From: Leptasterias polaris
Taxonomy: Eukaryota; Echinodermata; Asteroidea; Forcipulatida; Asteriidae
DNA length: 64,000 nt
Assembly: GCA_037783415.1 (NCBI GenBank)
Contig: JAZGTN010000069.1
Coordinates: 3,782,001 to 3,846,000 of the forward strand
Direction of reading: 5' to 3'
Below are positions 1 through 11,817 of the stretch, one piece after another. Under the pieces are notes generated by a model. That model did not search any database and was not told the DNA's origin. It saw only the letters and a list, made by a program, of their open reading frames with translations. Position numbers and translations under genes: made by a program. The first letter of the stretch is position 1. Every line of letters starts with the position of its first letter.

Positions 1-55
1 CTGGTTCTTGATAATTTTACCTCGACTTCGTCTCGGTAAAATTATCATAAACCAG
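1..55. repeat. Inverted repeat at window edge
   Basis: Bases 1-21 and 35-55 are inverted copies matching at 19 of 21 positions around a 13-base loop. It looks like one end of a mobile element cut by the window edge, but the rest cannot be seen. From 56 to about 704 I see no gene, only AT-rich unique-looking sequence with short poly-A and TTG runs. Confidence 0.6.
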
Positions 56-704
56 GCCTCGGCGGGTTTAAACCACTAGTTTAAAACCTCTTCACCACAC
101 ATTGATTCCCTTACTAATTGCCAAAGTTGCCTCTTTTTGGTATTGTAGACTTTCATTACATGTACCTACCAGCAGTGCTGTTTATAGTACTAAGTAAAAT
201 TTAGATGACAGGTTTGAGTCTTGGATGTTTAGCAGATTCTATTTATGATACACCATGTGAGCAATCTCACTCTCGTAAGAACTGCATTGGTCTCAGAAAG
301 TGTTTTAACAAGTCTACTGTAGTCTTCATTATGAGACTAAAGTAGATTCATCAAAATGTTGAGAATACCAACAACAAAAAATGGGTAATATAAGAACTAA
401 AGCAGTAGCGAGATTGAAAAATGCAGAAATAAAGATTGAATTTTTGTTGTTGTTGTTGACAGTAGTCAAACAAGTGTTATCTTGAATTATACTAGACCTC
501 AAAGGTTTTCTTGGCAGTAGGCATTAAACCACATCATATTACTCTAATTAAAAAAAGGATGTACAAATATATATATGTCATCATCGTGTCTCTTTTCCAA
601 GGCATACACTCTCACTACACCAGCATTTTATAACAGTTTGACCAATAGATCAAACAATTGATTTCATCTGTTTCCACTGAAGATGCTCAGGTCTTCGCAG
701 ACCA

Positions 705-1303
705 ATGAATAATGAACAAAGTAAAGAATTCCGTGAATGGCTTCCTAAAACTACAGGAGATTGCAATGGACCTGTGTTACGTAACTCTCATTTGTTGACA
801 ACTCCTAATGTTCTTACTAAGAGGAATGCTAATAGTGCTATTCCTTACATGGTCAAACTACTCAATGAAAACTGTTAAACCGTTCTCCTTTGATGCATGT
901 ACATGTGGCATATTTTTGGTTACTGTTTGTTCATTGCTTTTTATTTGCTGTATATAAATGTGAATTCTTTGTTCGTGGGCTTAGCCTACACTTGGTACAA
1001 CCACATTTCATATGTTGCATTTTTAATCTAAATGTCCATCTTTGTTTTTCTGTGCTTCCATTTAGTTTCTTGTAAACATTTTAAAAATATTTCTCGCATT
1101 ATTGTTGATATCCACTCATATTTTAGTGTAAATTTGCTGAATAATTTACATATTTATTTATTGTTTATGTCCCACCTTCTCTTAATCTTACCTAATGATT
1201 TTGATGTTTTTGGTTTTTTTTAAAGTGTAAATTCAATGTAATTTTGCCTCTGGCAAACAAATTGAATGTTTTTAATAAACCATAAATAATAATATAAAAA
1301 AAA
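705..1303 (+). pseudogene. Probable LINE 3' end (ORF tail plus 3' UTR)
   Basis: A 57-codon open frame (705-878) has a composition like the extreme C-terminus of a non-LTR retrotransposon ORF2, with LRNSHLLTTPNV followed by NSAIPYMVKLLNE. It is followed by a T-rich stretch ending in AATAAACC and an AAT-rich tail near 1285-1303, which resembles the 3' UTR and short microsatellite tail of CR1/L2-type LINEs. No reverse transcriptase remains, so this would be a severely 5'-truncated copy. The family call is inference from general layout. From 1304 to 1830 I see nothing recognisable. Confidence 0.4.
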
Positions 1304-1830
1304 ATGCTAATGGTCAAGCGTATCAAATAGTTTTTTCTTTAGAGACTTAACTCAAAAATATCATGTAACTTGTTTTTTGTGAAGGCAGAGATAGGCCCAA
1401 GCTAGCCTACCAACTAAATCCTTTGAAGTACTGCCAAGTGGGGGGAAATGAAAACTGTGTTGAAAACGGAATTTGTGTTTTGATTTGCAAAATCAAGTCA
1501 AGCAATGCACGTGAATAAGCATAAAACCATTATTCTGAAATTTCTACAAATTGATTATAGTTTTCACTGGTTGGTTGTATGGTGTTTTTATTGGAAGCTA
1601 GTTCTTACTTTTGTTAAAAGCTTGACTGCAAAATGGAAACACATGGGGCTTCTGCATCCCATAAGTAACAGGACTTTTGTTGATAACAACTTAATTTAGT
1701 CTGTAGGACTATTGTGCTGATAACCTTTTTTGCCGTTGGCTAGGTAATGATGTAATAATAAACAGGGCAATTATTATTTTGTCCAAGTTTTTGTTTGTTT
1801 TACAAAGCTCCTGTTTAATCTCATAAGTAA

Positions 1831-3355
1831 TTAGGTGTTTGTGCAATATGAGCACGAACACCTCTTGTTATTGTTCTGTTTTTTTAGGTGTTCGTGCAAT
1901 ATGAGCACGGACACCTCTTGTTTTTTTTCTGTTTTTTTTTCTTTTTCTTCTCCATCTTCTTCTTCCGGAGAACTCTTCTGTACATCATAACTCAAGATTG
2001 AAACTGAATTGAACCTTGAAACTCTTGAACCTCAATAAGAAGACGGCACAGTTGTCATGATGTCATGATGACGTCATCAGGTGTCGAATTACAAGGCTTT
2101 TAAAGTTTTAAAATGACCATTTGCTTTTTGCTGTATCTCAACGAATATGAAAGCTATGATGTTGAAAGTTTGGCATCTATTAGAACAAGACTGGGGCAAC
2201 ATTTGAAAAGTTAACGCCAAAATCGTACGACCTTAACTTCCGGGTCGTTACCCTAGGTCGAAGTTCGCCTTCTTTTTTTTTCCTTCAAAAAACAACTTTC
2301 GAGCTTATCTACGGAATAACTCAAGATTGAGATTGAATTGAACATTGAAACTCAACAGATAGTTGAACCTCAGTATCAAGACGACACAAACCTAATGACG
2401 TCATGATGACAATAAATCAAAGTTTAATATTTGTAAAAATCATAACTCATGAACCATAATTCGGATTTTGACAATCTACATATCATCGGATAGGTCATCG
2501 GATAGGTCTTTAAGAGCTTGACAAATGCTTCACAGATCCTTTACAACATTTGAGCTGACTTCCGGTTCAAACTGGAAGTTGAAAAATTCAAAATATCTTA
2601 TCGTATTCATATCTTTAAAACTATTGATCATTTCAGCATACTTTTTGTATCAGGGTGTCGACCTATAAGCCTGCTTAAACTTTTCCACAGATGACAGCAT
2701 TTTTACCTTTACATCTGGTCGAAAAAGGACAATAACACGCACCTATCAGTTGACCCGATTTGACGACGCACGATAGCGTGATAGCGTATTAACGTGTAAA
2801 CAACCTTGCCCTGGCCGCTCAAAATTTTAATTATGTTTCTCCAGCGTATTCTTTTAGAAGTAGGTTCATTTAGGAATAATGTTTCGCATTGCATCCCAGA
2901 GGTGGTTCATCTGATATTTGAAAATTCATAACTCCTGAACCACACATTGGATTTTAACAATTCATACATCATATGCAAGGTCGTAATAAACTAATTATGC
3001 GCTACACATTATGTGACCCCGTTTGACCTTGACTTCCGGTTAAAGTCGGAAGTTGCTTTTTAATGTTTTAAAAATCATAAATTCTGAACCACTTATTTGA
3101 TTTTGATCATCTATACGTCAACAGCAAGGACTTCGAAGACTTCACCAACGCTACCAAGCGTGACCTCTATTGATTCTGCCATCCGGTTCAAACCACAAGT
3201 TAAACATTTTATTTGAAAAAATCGTAACTTCTGAACCACTCATTGGTTGTTTATTTTCTGTACATCATCAGTTAAAACTTTTGTAACTTAACCAACGCTA
3301 TAAAGTGTGACCTCATTTGTGACACCTTGTTTTTGTCACATGACAAAAAGTCTAG
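1831..3355 (+). mobile_element. H1: nonautonomous rolling-circle-like (Helitron/Helentron-type) element
   Basis: The left end has two successive hairpins with 12-base stems (1833-1844 with 1852-1863, and 1886-1897 with 1905-1916), each reading AGGTGTT..GTGC / GCAC..ACACCT. The right end has a TTTTTGTC-ACAT-GACAAAAA hairpin (about 3330-3350) followed by CTAG at 3352-3355 and a T in the flank. A hairpin shortly before CTRR at an A|T junction is the hallmark of rolling-circle transposons. The interior has repeated blocks of the type 'ATAACTCCTGAACCAC' plus paired CTTCCGG / CGGAAG motifs and TGACGTCA sites, and carries no transposase. A diverged inverted relative lies at 59285-60860. The class is inferred from the ends. 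Confidence 0.55.
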
Positions 3356-3770
3356 TTGTATTAGTTTCTGGTCAACTGTGGGTTCTTCCTGTACAGTACG
3401 TTGAAGGGGATCTGATGTGTGTGAAGAATAAGATGGTTAGAACTGGTTATTTTACAAATGGAAGGAAATAAGGGGTGGAAAGTAACAACAGAGGTAATTT
3501 TACCCTTGGAACTGATTCCTTTGTGCGTGTATTTTTTGGCAAGGACAGATGGTGCAATGCATACCACATAGAGGCTTATACCCCAAAGAAAGTGTAGCTG
3601 GTATGAGCATGAAACCAACATAATGCGAAGCATTTAAAGCTGAACACCAACCAAAGTATTTCTGTTTATGGTGCTGTTAATTTTCAAAGCTCATAAATAG
3701 TCTGGTTCTTGAAAATTATTGTCACTTATGTGTAAGAGAATACATGTAGGTACCCCGCAAAAGTTGAACA

Positions 3771-3902
3771 GCCTAAGCCCAGTTCATACTTCATGCAACA
3801 GGGAAGTGAATTTTGGGGATGCAATAATCAGTAGGCGTTGTTTTTCCTACTGTGACACAAGAAAATTCACTTCGCCGTGTTGCGTGAAGTATGACCCTTG
3901 GT
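3771..3902. mobile_element. Short foldback MITE
   Basis: Arms at about 3771-3814 and 3862-3902 are inverted copies (TCATACTTCATGCAACAG versus TCATACTTCACGCAACAC on the opposite strand) around an approximately 45-base centre. No coding capacity. The target duplication is not clear. Confidence 0.6.
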
Positions 3903-4720
3903 TGTAGCCTCCATAGTAGTCTTTAGCCCAATGTTCAAAGGTTCCAATATTTACCTCCACATCATCTAAAGATATTAAACACGTTTTCTGTGCATTACCA
4001 ATAATTTTTACTTCTGAGTGACTTCTTTACATGCCCCGGTACATGTATCAGCAAAGATGATTTGAGCCTTATTTTTCTATGTTTAATTAATTTTGTTTAA
4101 TTAATGACAATAACAGATGGATCCACGGTTTGATCTGGGTAGGTTTGTATTTGGCATGGGATATTGCACTAAATCATTTGTGACTGCAAAGCATTTTCCG
4201 CCCTTAACAATTACCCAAAACACAACTCTGGGACATGATGACCCCCTTAGATATATTTGACTATATATTTGGAATGGGTCCAGTCTCCGATATCAAGACT
4301 TTGGCTCCCCCAGGTCATTACACTTTTGAGAAACTGGCTAAATAAATAAAATGTGTGATTAATGGCACGTGATGATGACACCTTTAGGACCCTTAAAGGC
4401 AGTATACCTTTGGTTTTTGGAACTGTTTGATTATTTTAATCCTATATAAATGTAGATATAATATACAATAAAACTAACCCGTGAAATTTTCATTTCGAAA
4501 GGTGGTCACGTTTTTTTAGATATCGCCAAAAATCCGAAGTTAATAGTCTATATATTGTTGCGATCCTGCAACAAGCCTATATTACTTAGAGTTAGAGTAC
4601 TGTATATTTTCTTAATGTATAGCCCCAGCATACAACCCGCACGAACTATAGTCAGAGCATTCCCATAGCCCATGTAGCCCCATCACCAATGTAGCCCCAT
4701 CACCACTGTACAGTTGTTAC

Positions 4721-4764
4721 ACTGTGAGAATTCGCATAACAAGTGTTATGCGAATTCACACAGT
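4721..4764. repeat. 44-bp near-perfect palindrome
   Basis: The arm ACTGTGAGAATTCGCATAAC is repeated in inverted orientation with one mismatch around a 4-base centre. It could extrude as a cruciform or be the remains of an element end. From 3903 to 5143 I see no gene otherwise. Confidence 0.75.
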
Positions 4765-5143
4765 AGATTGCTACAGAAACTAAGTCAGCCCATTGAGATT
4801 ACACACACTGGCCTCTTCCTGGTATAAGTGCCACTCAACTGTTGACCCCGCCTCCCAATCCACACTCTGACCAAAGCTCTTTGGGTACCGCTCAACCCCT
4901 CCACAGACCCATGAAAATGACCAGAGCAGTCCTGCTCACTGAGTATATACCGGGCCCTGTAACACAGTCAGGCAAAGCCCCACCACTAACTTCCTTAGGT
5001 CACATTCTCCGACATTAAAGGGACACACCTTCGTTGGGCTATTTAGGCTACAAAACATGACTCCAAAGGTCTTCCAGGAATGGAGAAGAACGGTTCCTAA
5101 AAGAAACCATCAATTTTGGTCGTTTTTGAGCATTTTTCAAAAA

Positions 5144-5205
5144 ACGAAGGTCACATGGGTTATCCGAACCACTTTTTGGGTTCGGATAACCCTCGTGATC
5201 TTCGG
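5144..5205. repeat. Hairpin in a probable MITE
   Basis: GGGTTATCCGAACC (5157-5170) pairs perfectly with GGTTCGGATAACCC (5179-5192), and the stem extends outward with a few mismatches to about 5145 and 5204. The sequence beginning near 5016 (TTAAAGGGACACACCTTCG) resembles a MITE end, but I could not find its partner. From 5206 to 5849 nothing further is recognised. Confidence 0.6.
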
Positions 5206-5849
5206 AGTTAGTTTTACTAGCCGTATAAAAATTAATTACTGCACCGAATTCAACTCTGTTTTTTAACAAGAATTCATGAGTATTTGACACACAAAAATAC
5301 GTATTCAAATTATGGATACAAGTTGTAAATAATACAAAAAAGTCGAACGTAAGATTTTATTTCAGAGAGTCTGAGCAACGGAAGCGTGTCTTACAGTGCA
5401 CAGCGTGGGGACTATGTACACGTAACACAGGGGCAGTCGTGTCGCTTGCGAGCAGAGTATCTCGGCAGTGCTAGCACGACGGAAACCCACTATAGCCAAG
5501 AGATAGCTGTACCTGGAAGCTCATGAACATGTGGGAGGGGTAGGGAGCCAGACCACCAACTACGTTGTTGTTATTGCGGGTTTGCTAGTCGGTACACCTC
5601 GCTGATCGAATCCGTTGTTTCAAAATCGCAACTTTTCAATGCTCTGTGTACGTTCCTTGACCCGATTTGTACCAAATTTCTTGGTAATTAAATAAGATTT
5701 ATGTCAATACATAGGAATACCACTTTTATATTGACGGTACAATTAGTTTAAGCAAAATTTGTGACAAACAATTCCCCCAAAACAAGCCTCCCAAAAAAAC
5801 GGAGCCCCTGAAGGGACAAGTGAAAAAGAAATTAAAAATTAAAAGGTGG

Positions 5850-6250
5850 AAAAAACAACCTCACTCGAAATTTCTATTGCATCCCTCGACACACAAAATT
5901 CCAACAAAATCATTTCGTTTCCTCAAAATATTATTAAATTCGATGAAAATATTATTTTGTCTCACAAAAAATTATTTTTCATTTTGAGAACGCAGTGTTT
6001 TTTTCTAGGTAACGAAATGAGATTATTTCTAGAAAATAGGTTCTCGTTCCCTTGAACACGCTTTCTTTCCCCTGAACTACAATTAAGTTCCCCAGAAATA
6101 TGCTTTCGTTCCCTGAAGACACGCATTCGTTTCCTCGAAATATGATTTTGTTCGCAAGAAATATACTTTCGTTCGCTCGAAATATGCTTTCCTTCCCCAA
6201 AATACGCTTTCTTTCCCTCGAAAGGAGATTTCGTTCCCTAAAAAAAAGCT
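5850..6250. repeat. Degenerate minisatellite, about 27-30 bp period
   Basis: Diverged repeats of the form CTTTCGTTCCCTCGAAATATG run through this block. On the minus strand the repeats translate as a series of 9-10 residue units such as GNESIFLGNESIF in two frames. That comes from the repeat period and is not evidence of a gene. The repeats decay leftward. From 6251 to 6809 there is no recognised gene; a GGTGAGTTGGC..GAATGACCC motif at about 6400-6420 is an inverted match to 24741-24765. Confidence 0.6.
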
Positions 6251-6809
6251 TTCGAGCAGGGTTACATTGTTGAAGGGGTGGTATCTTAAAAACCAAAATG
6301 ATTTGGCAGAAAAAAATTTGCGTATGTTCATAACACCTATAGAGGATTCTTGAAAAAAATCTGAGTCGGTCACGCACTGTCAATTTTTTTAATTTTAGGT
6401 GAGTTGGCGTGGAATGACCCATCTGTCATATTTTTTACTTCGATCTGAAATGGTTCTCAAAATGCTTGTAGCGTTGACCGGGGGTAATTGCGATGCACAC
6501 AGCTTTAAATGACACAAGAATACAAATAACTGGCTTTTCTGTCCCTTGTTCCGGAGCTTTTATTTACTCAACAAGTCCTGACTTCTATTTCTACCTCCAT
6601 GCTTTTACACGAAGGAGAATGCCGAAGCCAGAGGACGCCCTCTCTGGCGAGCGGGTTTCCCCGATTGACTGGCAGGGGGGCAGCCAGCAGTGCTCTCCAC
6701 CGCGGAGTCGTGCTGGCGCCGATCGGTACAGCTGCTACTATACTTTAGAAAGTTGCTGTAGGCTTCTAACCAATAAGTGTTTTATGCCATTATTTTTAGG
6801 TGTGATTAA

Positions 6810-7194
6810 CAAATCTTTTACCTCTCTGCGCGCGATGTAAACAGTCCCTAGATACAATTTTTGTGGTTTGACTTGACAAGCAAAGAGTCTCCTCTCCTTT
6901 GACCAAAACTTAGAAACATGTAAGGCTCCACTGGTTAGTTGCACAAAAAGTTGTGGTATTTTAGGCATTTCTACAAGGTACAAAAATATGTCATACTGTC
7001 GGGGCCATAAAAAAAAATTTGCCCACTGAAAAAGTTTCATCAAACACTTTTTCAATTCACAATTCACTATGATAAAATCATGTGACTGAACATTCTGCTG
7101 AGCATTCTGGGGGAAAAAATACAGAGGCTTAAAGAAGCCATGTGCCTTATATCAAATTTTCTTATAGTCTGGAGAAGAATTTGTGTAACCCTCA
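6810..7194 (-). mobile_element. E2, 3' portion (family E element, interrupted)
   Basis: This is the reverse complement of the second half of the 1-kb elements at 9057-10062 and 21542-22557, including the CAGAATGCTCAGCAGAATGT block at about 7090. Its 5' half lies 4.6 kb away at 11818-12597. The break coincides exactly with the ends of the element at 7195-11817, so E2 was split by that later insertion. It stops at TAAAAGATTTG, about 40 bases short of the ends of the other two copies. Confidence 0.75.
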
Positions 7195-8646
7195 TTAGCT
7201 GTTCCGACCTAGCTTTCGGAACAGCTATTGTTTTCGTCGAGATTTTTATTAGCTGTTCCGACATAGCTGTCGGAACAGCTATTGTTTTCGTTGAGATTTT
7301 TATTATATTTCTTATACTTGTTTCCACCTAAATCCCATAGCATTTGCACACGTTTTTTTCTTTAAACCTAATATCCTAAAGCGTAAAAACGAAAGAGTTA
7401 AATCATATACCAAATTGAAGCTTAGAACATAAACTTAACTCTAAACGTACACAATGTTAAGATTCTTAATTAATTAGTCACTTAACAGCAAGGTGTTAGC
7501 ACCATATCTCAAAAAGTATACCCCCTATCGTCAAACTTTTTTCATTTTTAGACTTCTTGGGTACTGTAGATGTGCTTTCCGGCCTAAAATGTGGAACGAC
7601 GTCACAATGATGTCATTTATTGCGCGTTTTCGCCCGTGTACAAAACACATGGAGATAGTGAAAACAAATCCGACTACTAGAAACGTAATTTTTCAATTAA
7701 GCTCAAATTTAACGTCCTAGATTACACAAATGTTTCTTATAAAAACTTATTAAAACATTGTCAGTAGAAAAACTCCCAAATTCTCAAGCAAATTGAACGC
7801 CGTGGGTACTCTGCCTAGAATTTGATATGTGTTTATTTACGGAATGGAGTCAAATTCTTAACTCGTTCAAGTCCGCGACCCATTTATGACCCGTGTTGAT
7901 GCGTTTTTTGTAGAGATTCATTACTGTCGCCGACTGACACAAGTTTACGTTCATTCACAAAAATCGAGAAGAATATTTTTCTTCAGCGCGTCGAAAGGAA
8001 AACCGCTCAGGTCGTTAGTCAGATTCAGCGTGAACGTATAGACAACAACCGCCTGGGTTTTTGGACGATCAGTGGGTGCAACTTCTTTGCGCTGGGAAAC
8101 CCGTTCGCTGGAAAACCACATTTTTAAGGTTCCTTATGCAAACGCATTACTTCGAAAAATCACAATGTGGCGCAAACCAAAATTCATGGCAATACGGCAA
8201 TAAAAAGAGCTGATTGGGGAAAGGTGAAGAGAAATTACCTTTTTCCATGGGCTACAGGCCAGTGTTGGATTTGGGCTGAAAGCCAAAAATAGCAATCAAT
8301 TCATATCCCATATAAATTTACGTTTTTAGCCTAACATACTCGATCGGTATTAAAGGGCACACAATTTGTTACAATTACGATTTTAATTCAGCATTTACCA
8401 AGTTTTTTAGCCTGCGCTTACGTATTAGCCTGCGCATTTACAGTTATTTTTTGTAAGCGTGTAACTGTTTTTGAAACGGTCGGTTACACAAGTTAAAACC
8501 ATCTGTTCCATGAACAAAATTTCAAGTTAAAAAACCTGTTAAAAAAAAGGTTTAGTATATTTTATATTAAAAACTGCATATAAGGTAAACATTTTCTGAA
8601 ACAACCAACATTACATTTCAAATTTATTTATATCAATCTAAATAAA

Positions 8647-8890
8647 GGGCCCAATTTCATGGCTCTGCTTACCGTAGGCAAAGGATCGGCGCTTACGGAA
8701 GCAGGTAATTCCGCGCTTATGTCAAGCGTATTACACGGGTTAGCATAGAATTGTGTGTGCTTGCGTAGTCCATGTATAGGCATTCTACGCTTACACAGCT
8801 AGCGCAGAAATTCTGTGCTTGCTCGGTAGGCGGAGAATGGTGACCCCAAGCGCAGAATTCAGCATTAAAGGGAGCCATGAAATTAGGTCC
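8647..8890. mobile_element. 244-bp MITE
   Basis: The left end GGGCCCAATTTCATGGCTC is mirrored by GAGCCATGAAATTAGGTCC-like sequence at the right end (about 8874-8890). The interior has GCTTACG-type repeats and no ORF. Target duplication is unclear. Confidence 0.65.
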
Positions 8891-9056
8891 TGAAATGATG
8901 TGCCATAGAATTGTTACTTTTCAAAGCGTTTTCTTCCCCCCTACGGACTATAATATACTAACAAAACACTTTTCAACGTTTATCCGAACCGTACAAATGT
9001 GAACGTTTAACCGTAAGATCTGTCACTTAACCGTGTAACCGTCACAGGCTTACGTA

Positions 9057-10062
9057 TCCTCCCCTGTCCGGTTTTCGATGTAGTATGCCTTTTTCTTTGA
9101 ATTTAAAAAAAATTAAAATATTCCATAATCAACTGATGCCCTAATTACCTTCCTTTGTTTATAAGAAATATGCAAACATATATTAAAACGTGATGGACAT
9201 TGAAACTTTCACACCACGCACCGATCTTCGATGACTTCAATAGCGTCCCATTTGTTTTGAGTTTGACCTGTTTTCGATGCAAACAAGAAAGTATGGTGTC
9301 CGGGTGAAGCCATACGTGGAAGAAACATCTGCAGTGACTACAAGTGTTCTGTGAGACTTAGTGTATGACTCTATAGCCAGCAGTTTTCTTCATTTTATTC
9401 AACATATTTTTTATCTAGTTCTAAAAATAACCATGGTATTTTTCAAAAACTTTTAAAAAAAAATATAAAAAAATAAATGTAAATAATTTTTGGCTTTGAA
9501 ATCTTATTTTTATTTAGTTTTGTGTCTTTTTATGTTTCTTAACATTTAAAATAAAGCATATAAATAAACAGTGATAATCGAATCACAAAGCTGATGTTTA
9601 AATTTTAATATTAATAACAAAAATGATATAGTGTTACCAAAAAAAAATTATCCAGACTATTAGAAAATGATATAAGGCACGTGGCTTCTTTAAGCCTCTG
9701 TATTTTTTCCCCCAGAATGCTCAGCAGAATGTTCAGTCACATGATTTGATCATCGTGAATTGTGAATTGAAAAAGTGTTTGATGAAACTTTTTCGGTGGG
9801 GAATTTTTTTTTTATGGCCCCAACAGTATGACCTATTTTTGTACCTTGCAGAAATGCCTAAATACCACAACTTTTTGCATTTACAAGTGCAACTAACCAG
9901 TGGAGCCTTACATGTTTCTAAGTTTTGGTCAAATGAGAGGAAACTCTTTGCTTGGCAAGTCAAACCACAAAAATTGTATCTAGGGACTGTTTACATCGCG
10001 TGCAGAGAGGTAAAAGATTTGCCTCGATTTCAGGGACGCCCTGAATACAGGGCGTCCTACGA
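9057..10062 (+). mobile_element. E1: family E nonautonomous element
   Basis: About 1006 bp, nearly collinear with E3 (21542-22557), and in reverse with E2. It starts TCCTCCCCTGTCCGG after a TA and ends with a 9-bp-stem hairpin (GGACGCCCT..AGGGCGTCC) then TACGA, before another TA. Host sequence either side matches an uninterrupted paralogous stretch at about 10890-10910 (CAGGCTTATGTATAAGCC), which defines the insertion point. Reading frames inside (for example 9746-10162) are not conserved among copies and look non-coding. The superfamily is uncertain: the flanking TA suggests a cut-and-paste element, but the 3' hairpin resembles a rolling-circle terminus. Confidence 0.7.
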
Positions 10063-10436
10063 TATAAGCCTGCGCATTCACGGTTATTTTTTTTACCCGT
10101 GTAACAGCAGTTTCATAAACAACATTTCAAGTAAAAAACCTGTTTACACAACCGGCATGTGATCAAAAACAATGTGTCTTTATTCTTCATTGCAGAATTT
10201 TGACTTTGCGCAATCACGACCCTGCAAAAGCGAGCATGCGCAATCGAATTGTTGTGGAACGCCCCCTAGCGTTCATTGTTTCTCACAAATATTGCTGCAC
10301 GCACAGTTGTATTGGAATAACAAAGACTACGAGTCTGTAAATTGGGAATGAATGTGTGTGTGTTTTATGGGATATTGTGCTGTGAAAATCGTGATCACAG
10401 TTATTTGGTCAGCATTAATTACGCGGCACTTTTTAA

Positions 10437-10803
10437 AGGCACTGAACACGTTTGGTAATTGTCAAAGACCAGTATTCTCACTTGGTGTATCCCAACATAT
10501 GCATAAAATAACAAGCCTGTGAAAATTTGGACTCAATTGGTCATTGAAGTTGCAAGAAAATGATGAAAGAATAAACACCCTTGTTGTACAAATTAGTGTA
10601 CTTTCAGATAGGAATAAAAGGCTTCTGGCCAGAAGTCTTTTATTATTTTAGTGAGAAATTACCTCTTTCTCAAAAACTACGTTACTTCAGAGGGAGTGGT
10701 TTCTCACAATGTTTTATACTATCAACAGCTCTCCGTTGCTCGTTACCAAGTAAGTTTTTATGCTAATATATATTTCGAGTAATTACAAACGTGTACAGTG
10801 CCT
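10437..10803. mobile_element. TTAA-flanked MITE (piggyBac-like target)
   Basis: Ends are AGGCACTGAACACG and, inverted, AGGCACTGTACACG, extending about 25 bp with few mismatches. They are flanked on both sides by TTAA (10433-10436 and 10804-10807). TTAA duplications are characteristic of piggyBac transposons and some other superfamilies. No ORF. From memory this is a very common repeat in sea star genomic and transcript sequences, which is the main hint to the organism. Confidence 0.85.
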
Positions 10804-11159
10804 TTAAGTGAATTTTTCAACGTTTATCCGAACCGTACAAATAAATGTAAACGTTTAACCGTAAGATCTGTCACTTAACCGTGTAACCGTCACAGGCTTA
10901 TGTATAAGCCTGAGCATTCACGGTTATTTTTGGTCAACATACCGTTTCTGTAACAGCAGTTTCATAAACAAAATTTCAAGTAAAAAAACCTGTTTACACA
11001 ACCTTGCATGTGACCTAATATCCTAAAGCGTACAAATATGAAAGAGTTAGATCCTATATCAAATTGAAGCTTAGTACATGAGCTTAACTCTCAATGTAAT
11101 TTTTTTTTTTTTCTGAATTAATTTGCCCATTTACAGTGAGGTGAATATTTAATTAGCCA

Positions 11160-11690
11160 ATCTTGAGATCACTATTTCGAAAAGTATACAATCGATCGTC
11201 AAACTTTTTTCAGTTATAGACTCCTTGGGCATTGGAGATTAGCCTTGGATAACTGTGACCCCATGTTGACCTTTACTTCTAGGTCAACCGGAAGTGGGAC
11301 CATATCTCAAGAACTACACAACCGAAGTTCAAACTTTTTTCAGTTTTAAACTCCTTGGTCATTGGAGATTAGCCTTGGGTAACCGTGACCCCATGTTGAC
11401 CTTTACTTCCGGGTCAACCGGAAGTGAGACCATATCTGCAGAACTACACAACCAATTTTCAAACTTTTTTCAGTAAAAGACTCCTTGGGCATGGGAGATT
11501 AGCCTTGGGTAACCGTGACCCCATGTTGACCTTTACTTCCGGGTCAACCAGAAGTGAGACCACTCAAGAACTACACAACCGATTCTCAAACTTTTTTCAG
11601 TTCTAGACTCCTAATGGGAATTGGAGATTAGGCTTGGGTAACCGTGACCCCATGTTGACCTTTACTTCCGGTCTAAACAGGAAGCTCAAA
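11160..11690 (+). repeat. Four tandem repeats of about 127 bp
   Basis: Each unit contains a motif like ATATCTCAAGAACTACACAA, then AAACTTTTTTCAGTT..AGACTCCTTGG, then GTGACCCCATGTTGACCTTT, and the pair CTTCCGGGTCAACCGGAAGT. The units sit just inside the 3' end of element F. Similar but not identical unit types occur in H1 and at 59400-63590. Confidence 0.8.
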
Positions 11691-11817
11691 AATTGAGATA
11701 TTCTTATCTCCTGAACCACATGTCATAAGGTCGTAGTGTTTGTAATTTCTTGCAGCTCGAAATAAACACAAACTACCGGAACAGCTCTGTGATTGTACAC
11801 AATCACTATATCTCTAG

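Larger units (their letters stand above)
7195..11817 (+). mobile_element. F: large rolling-circle-like element with nested insertions
   Basis: The 5' end carries two hairpins, AGCTGTTCCGA / TCGGAACAGCT at 7197-7226 and a 13-base-stem version at 7251-7280, 54 bp apart. The 3' end has the palindrome GTGATTGTacACAATCAC (11789-11806), seven bases, then CTAG (11814-11817) and a T in the flank. The interrupted copy of E2 gives the pre-insertion site and places the junction at ..CTCA|T.. . Inside are a MITE (8647-8890), element E1 (9057-10062), a TTAA-flanked MITE (10437-10803), large internal duplications and a four-copy tandem repeat (11160-11690). No Rep/helicase ORF is visible, so it is nonautonomous. 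The class is inferred from its ends and target. Confidence 0.6.

Noticed and set aside
5979..6422. A 147-codon minus-strand frame with repeated NESIFLG units
   Set aside because: The period is that of the degenerate minisatellite; a second frame is equally repetitive, there is no domain, and the start lies in unrelated sequence.
9746..10162. 138-codon frame beginning MIIVNCELKKCLMK in element E1
   Set aside because: The corresponding frames in E2 and E3 are broken at different points; it is part of a nonautonomous mobile element.
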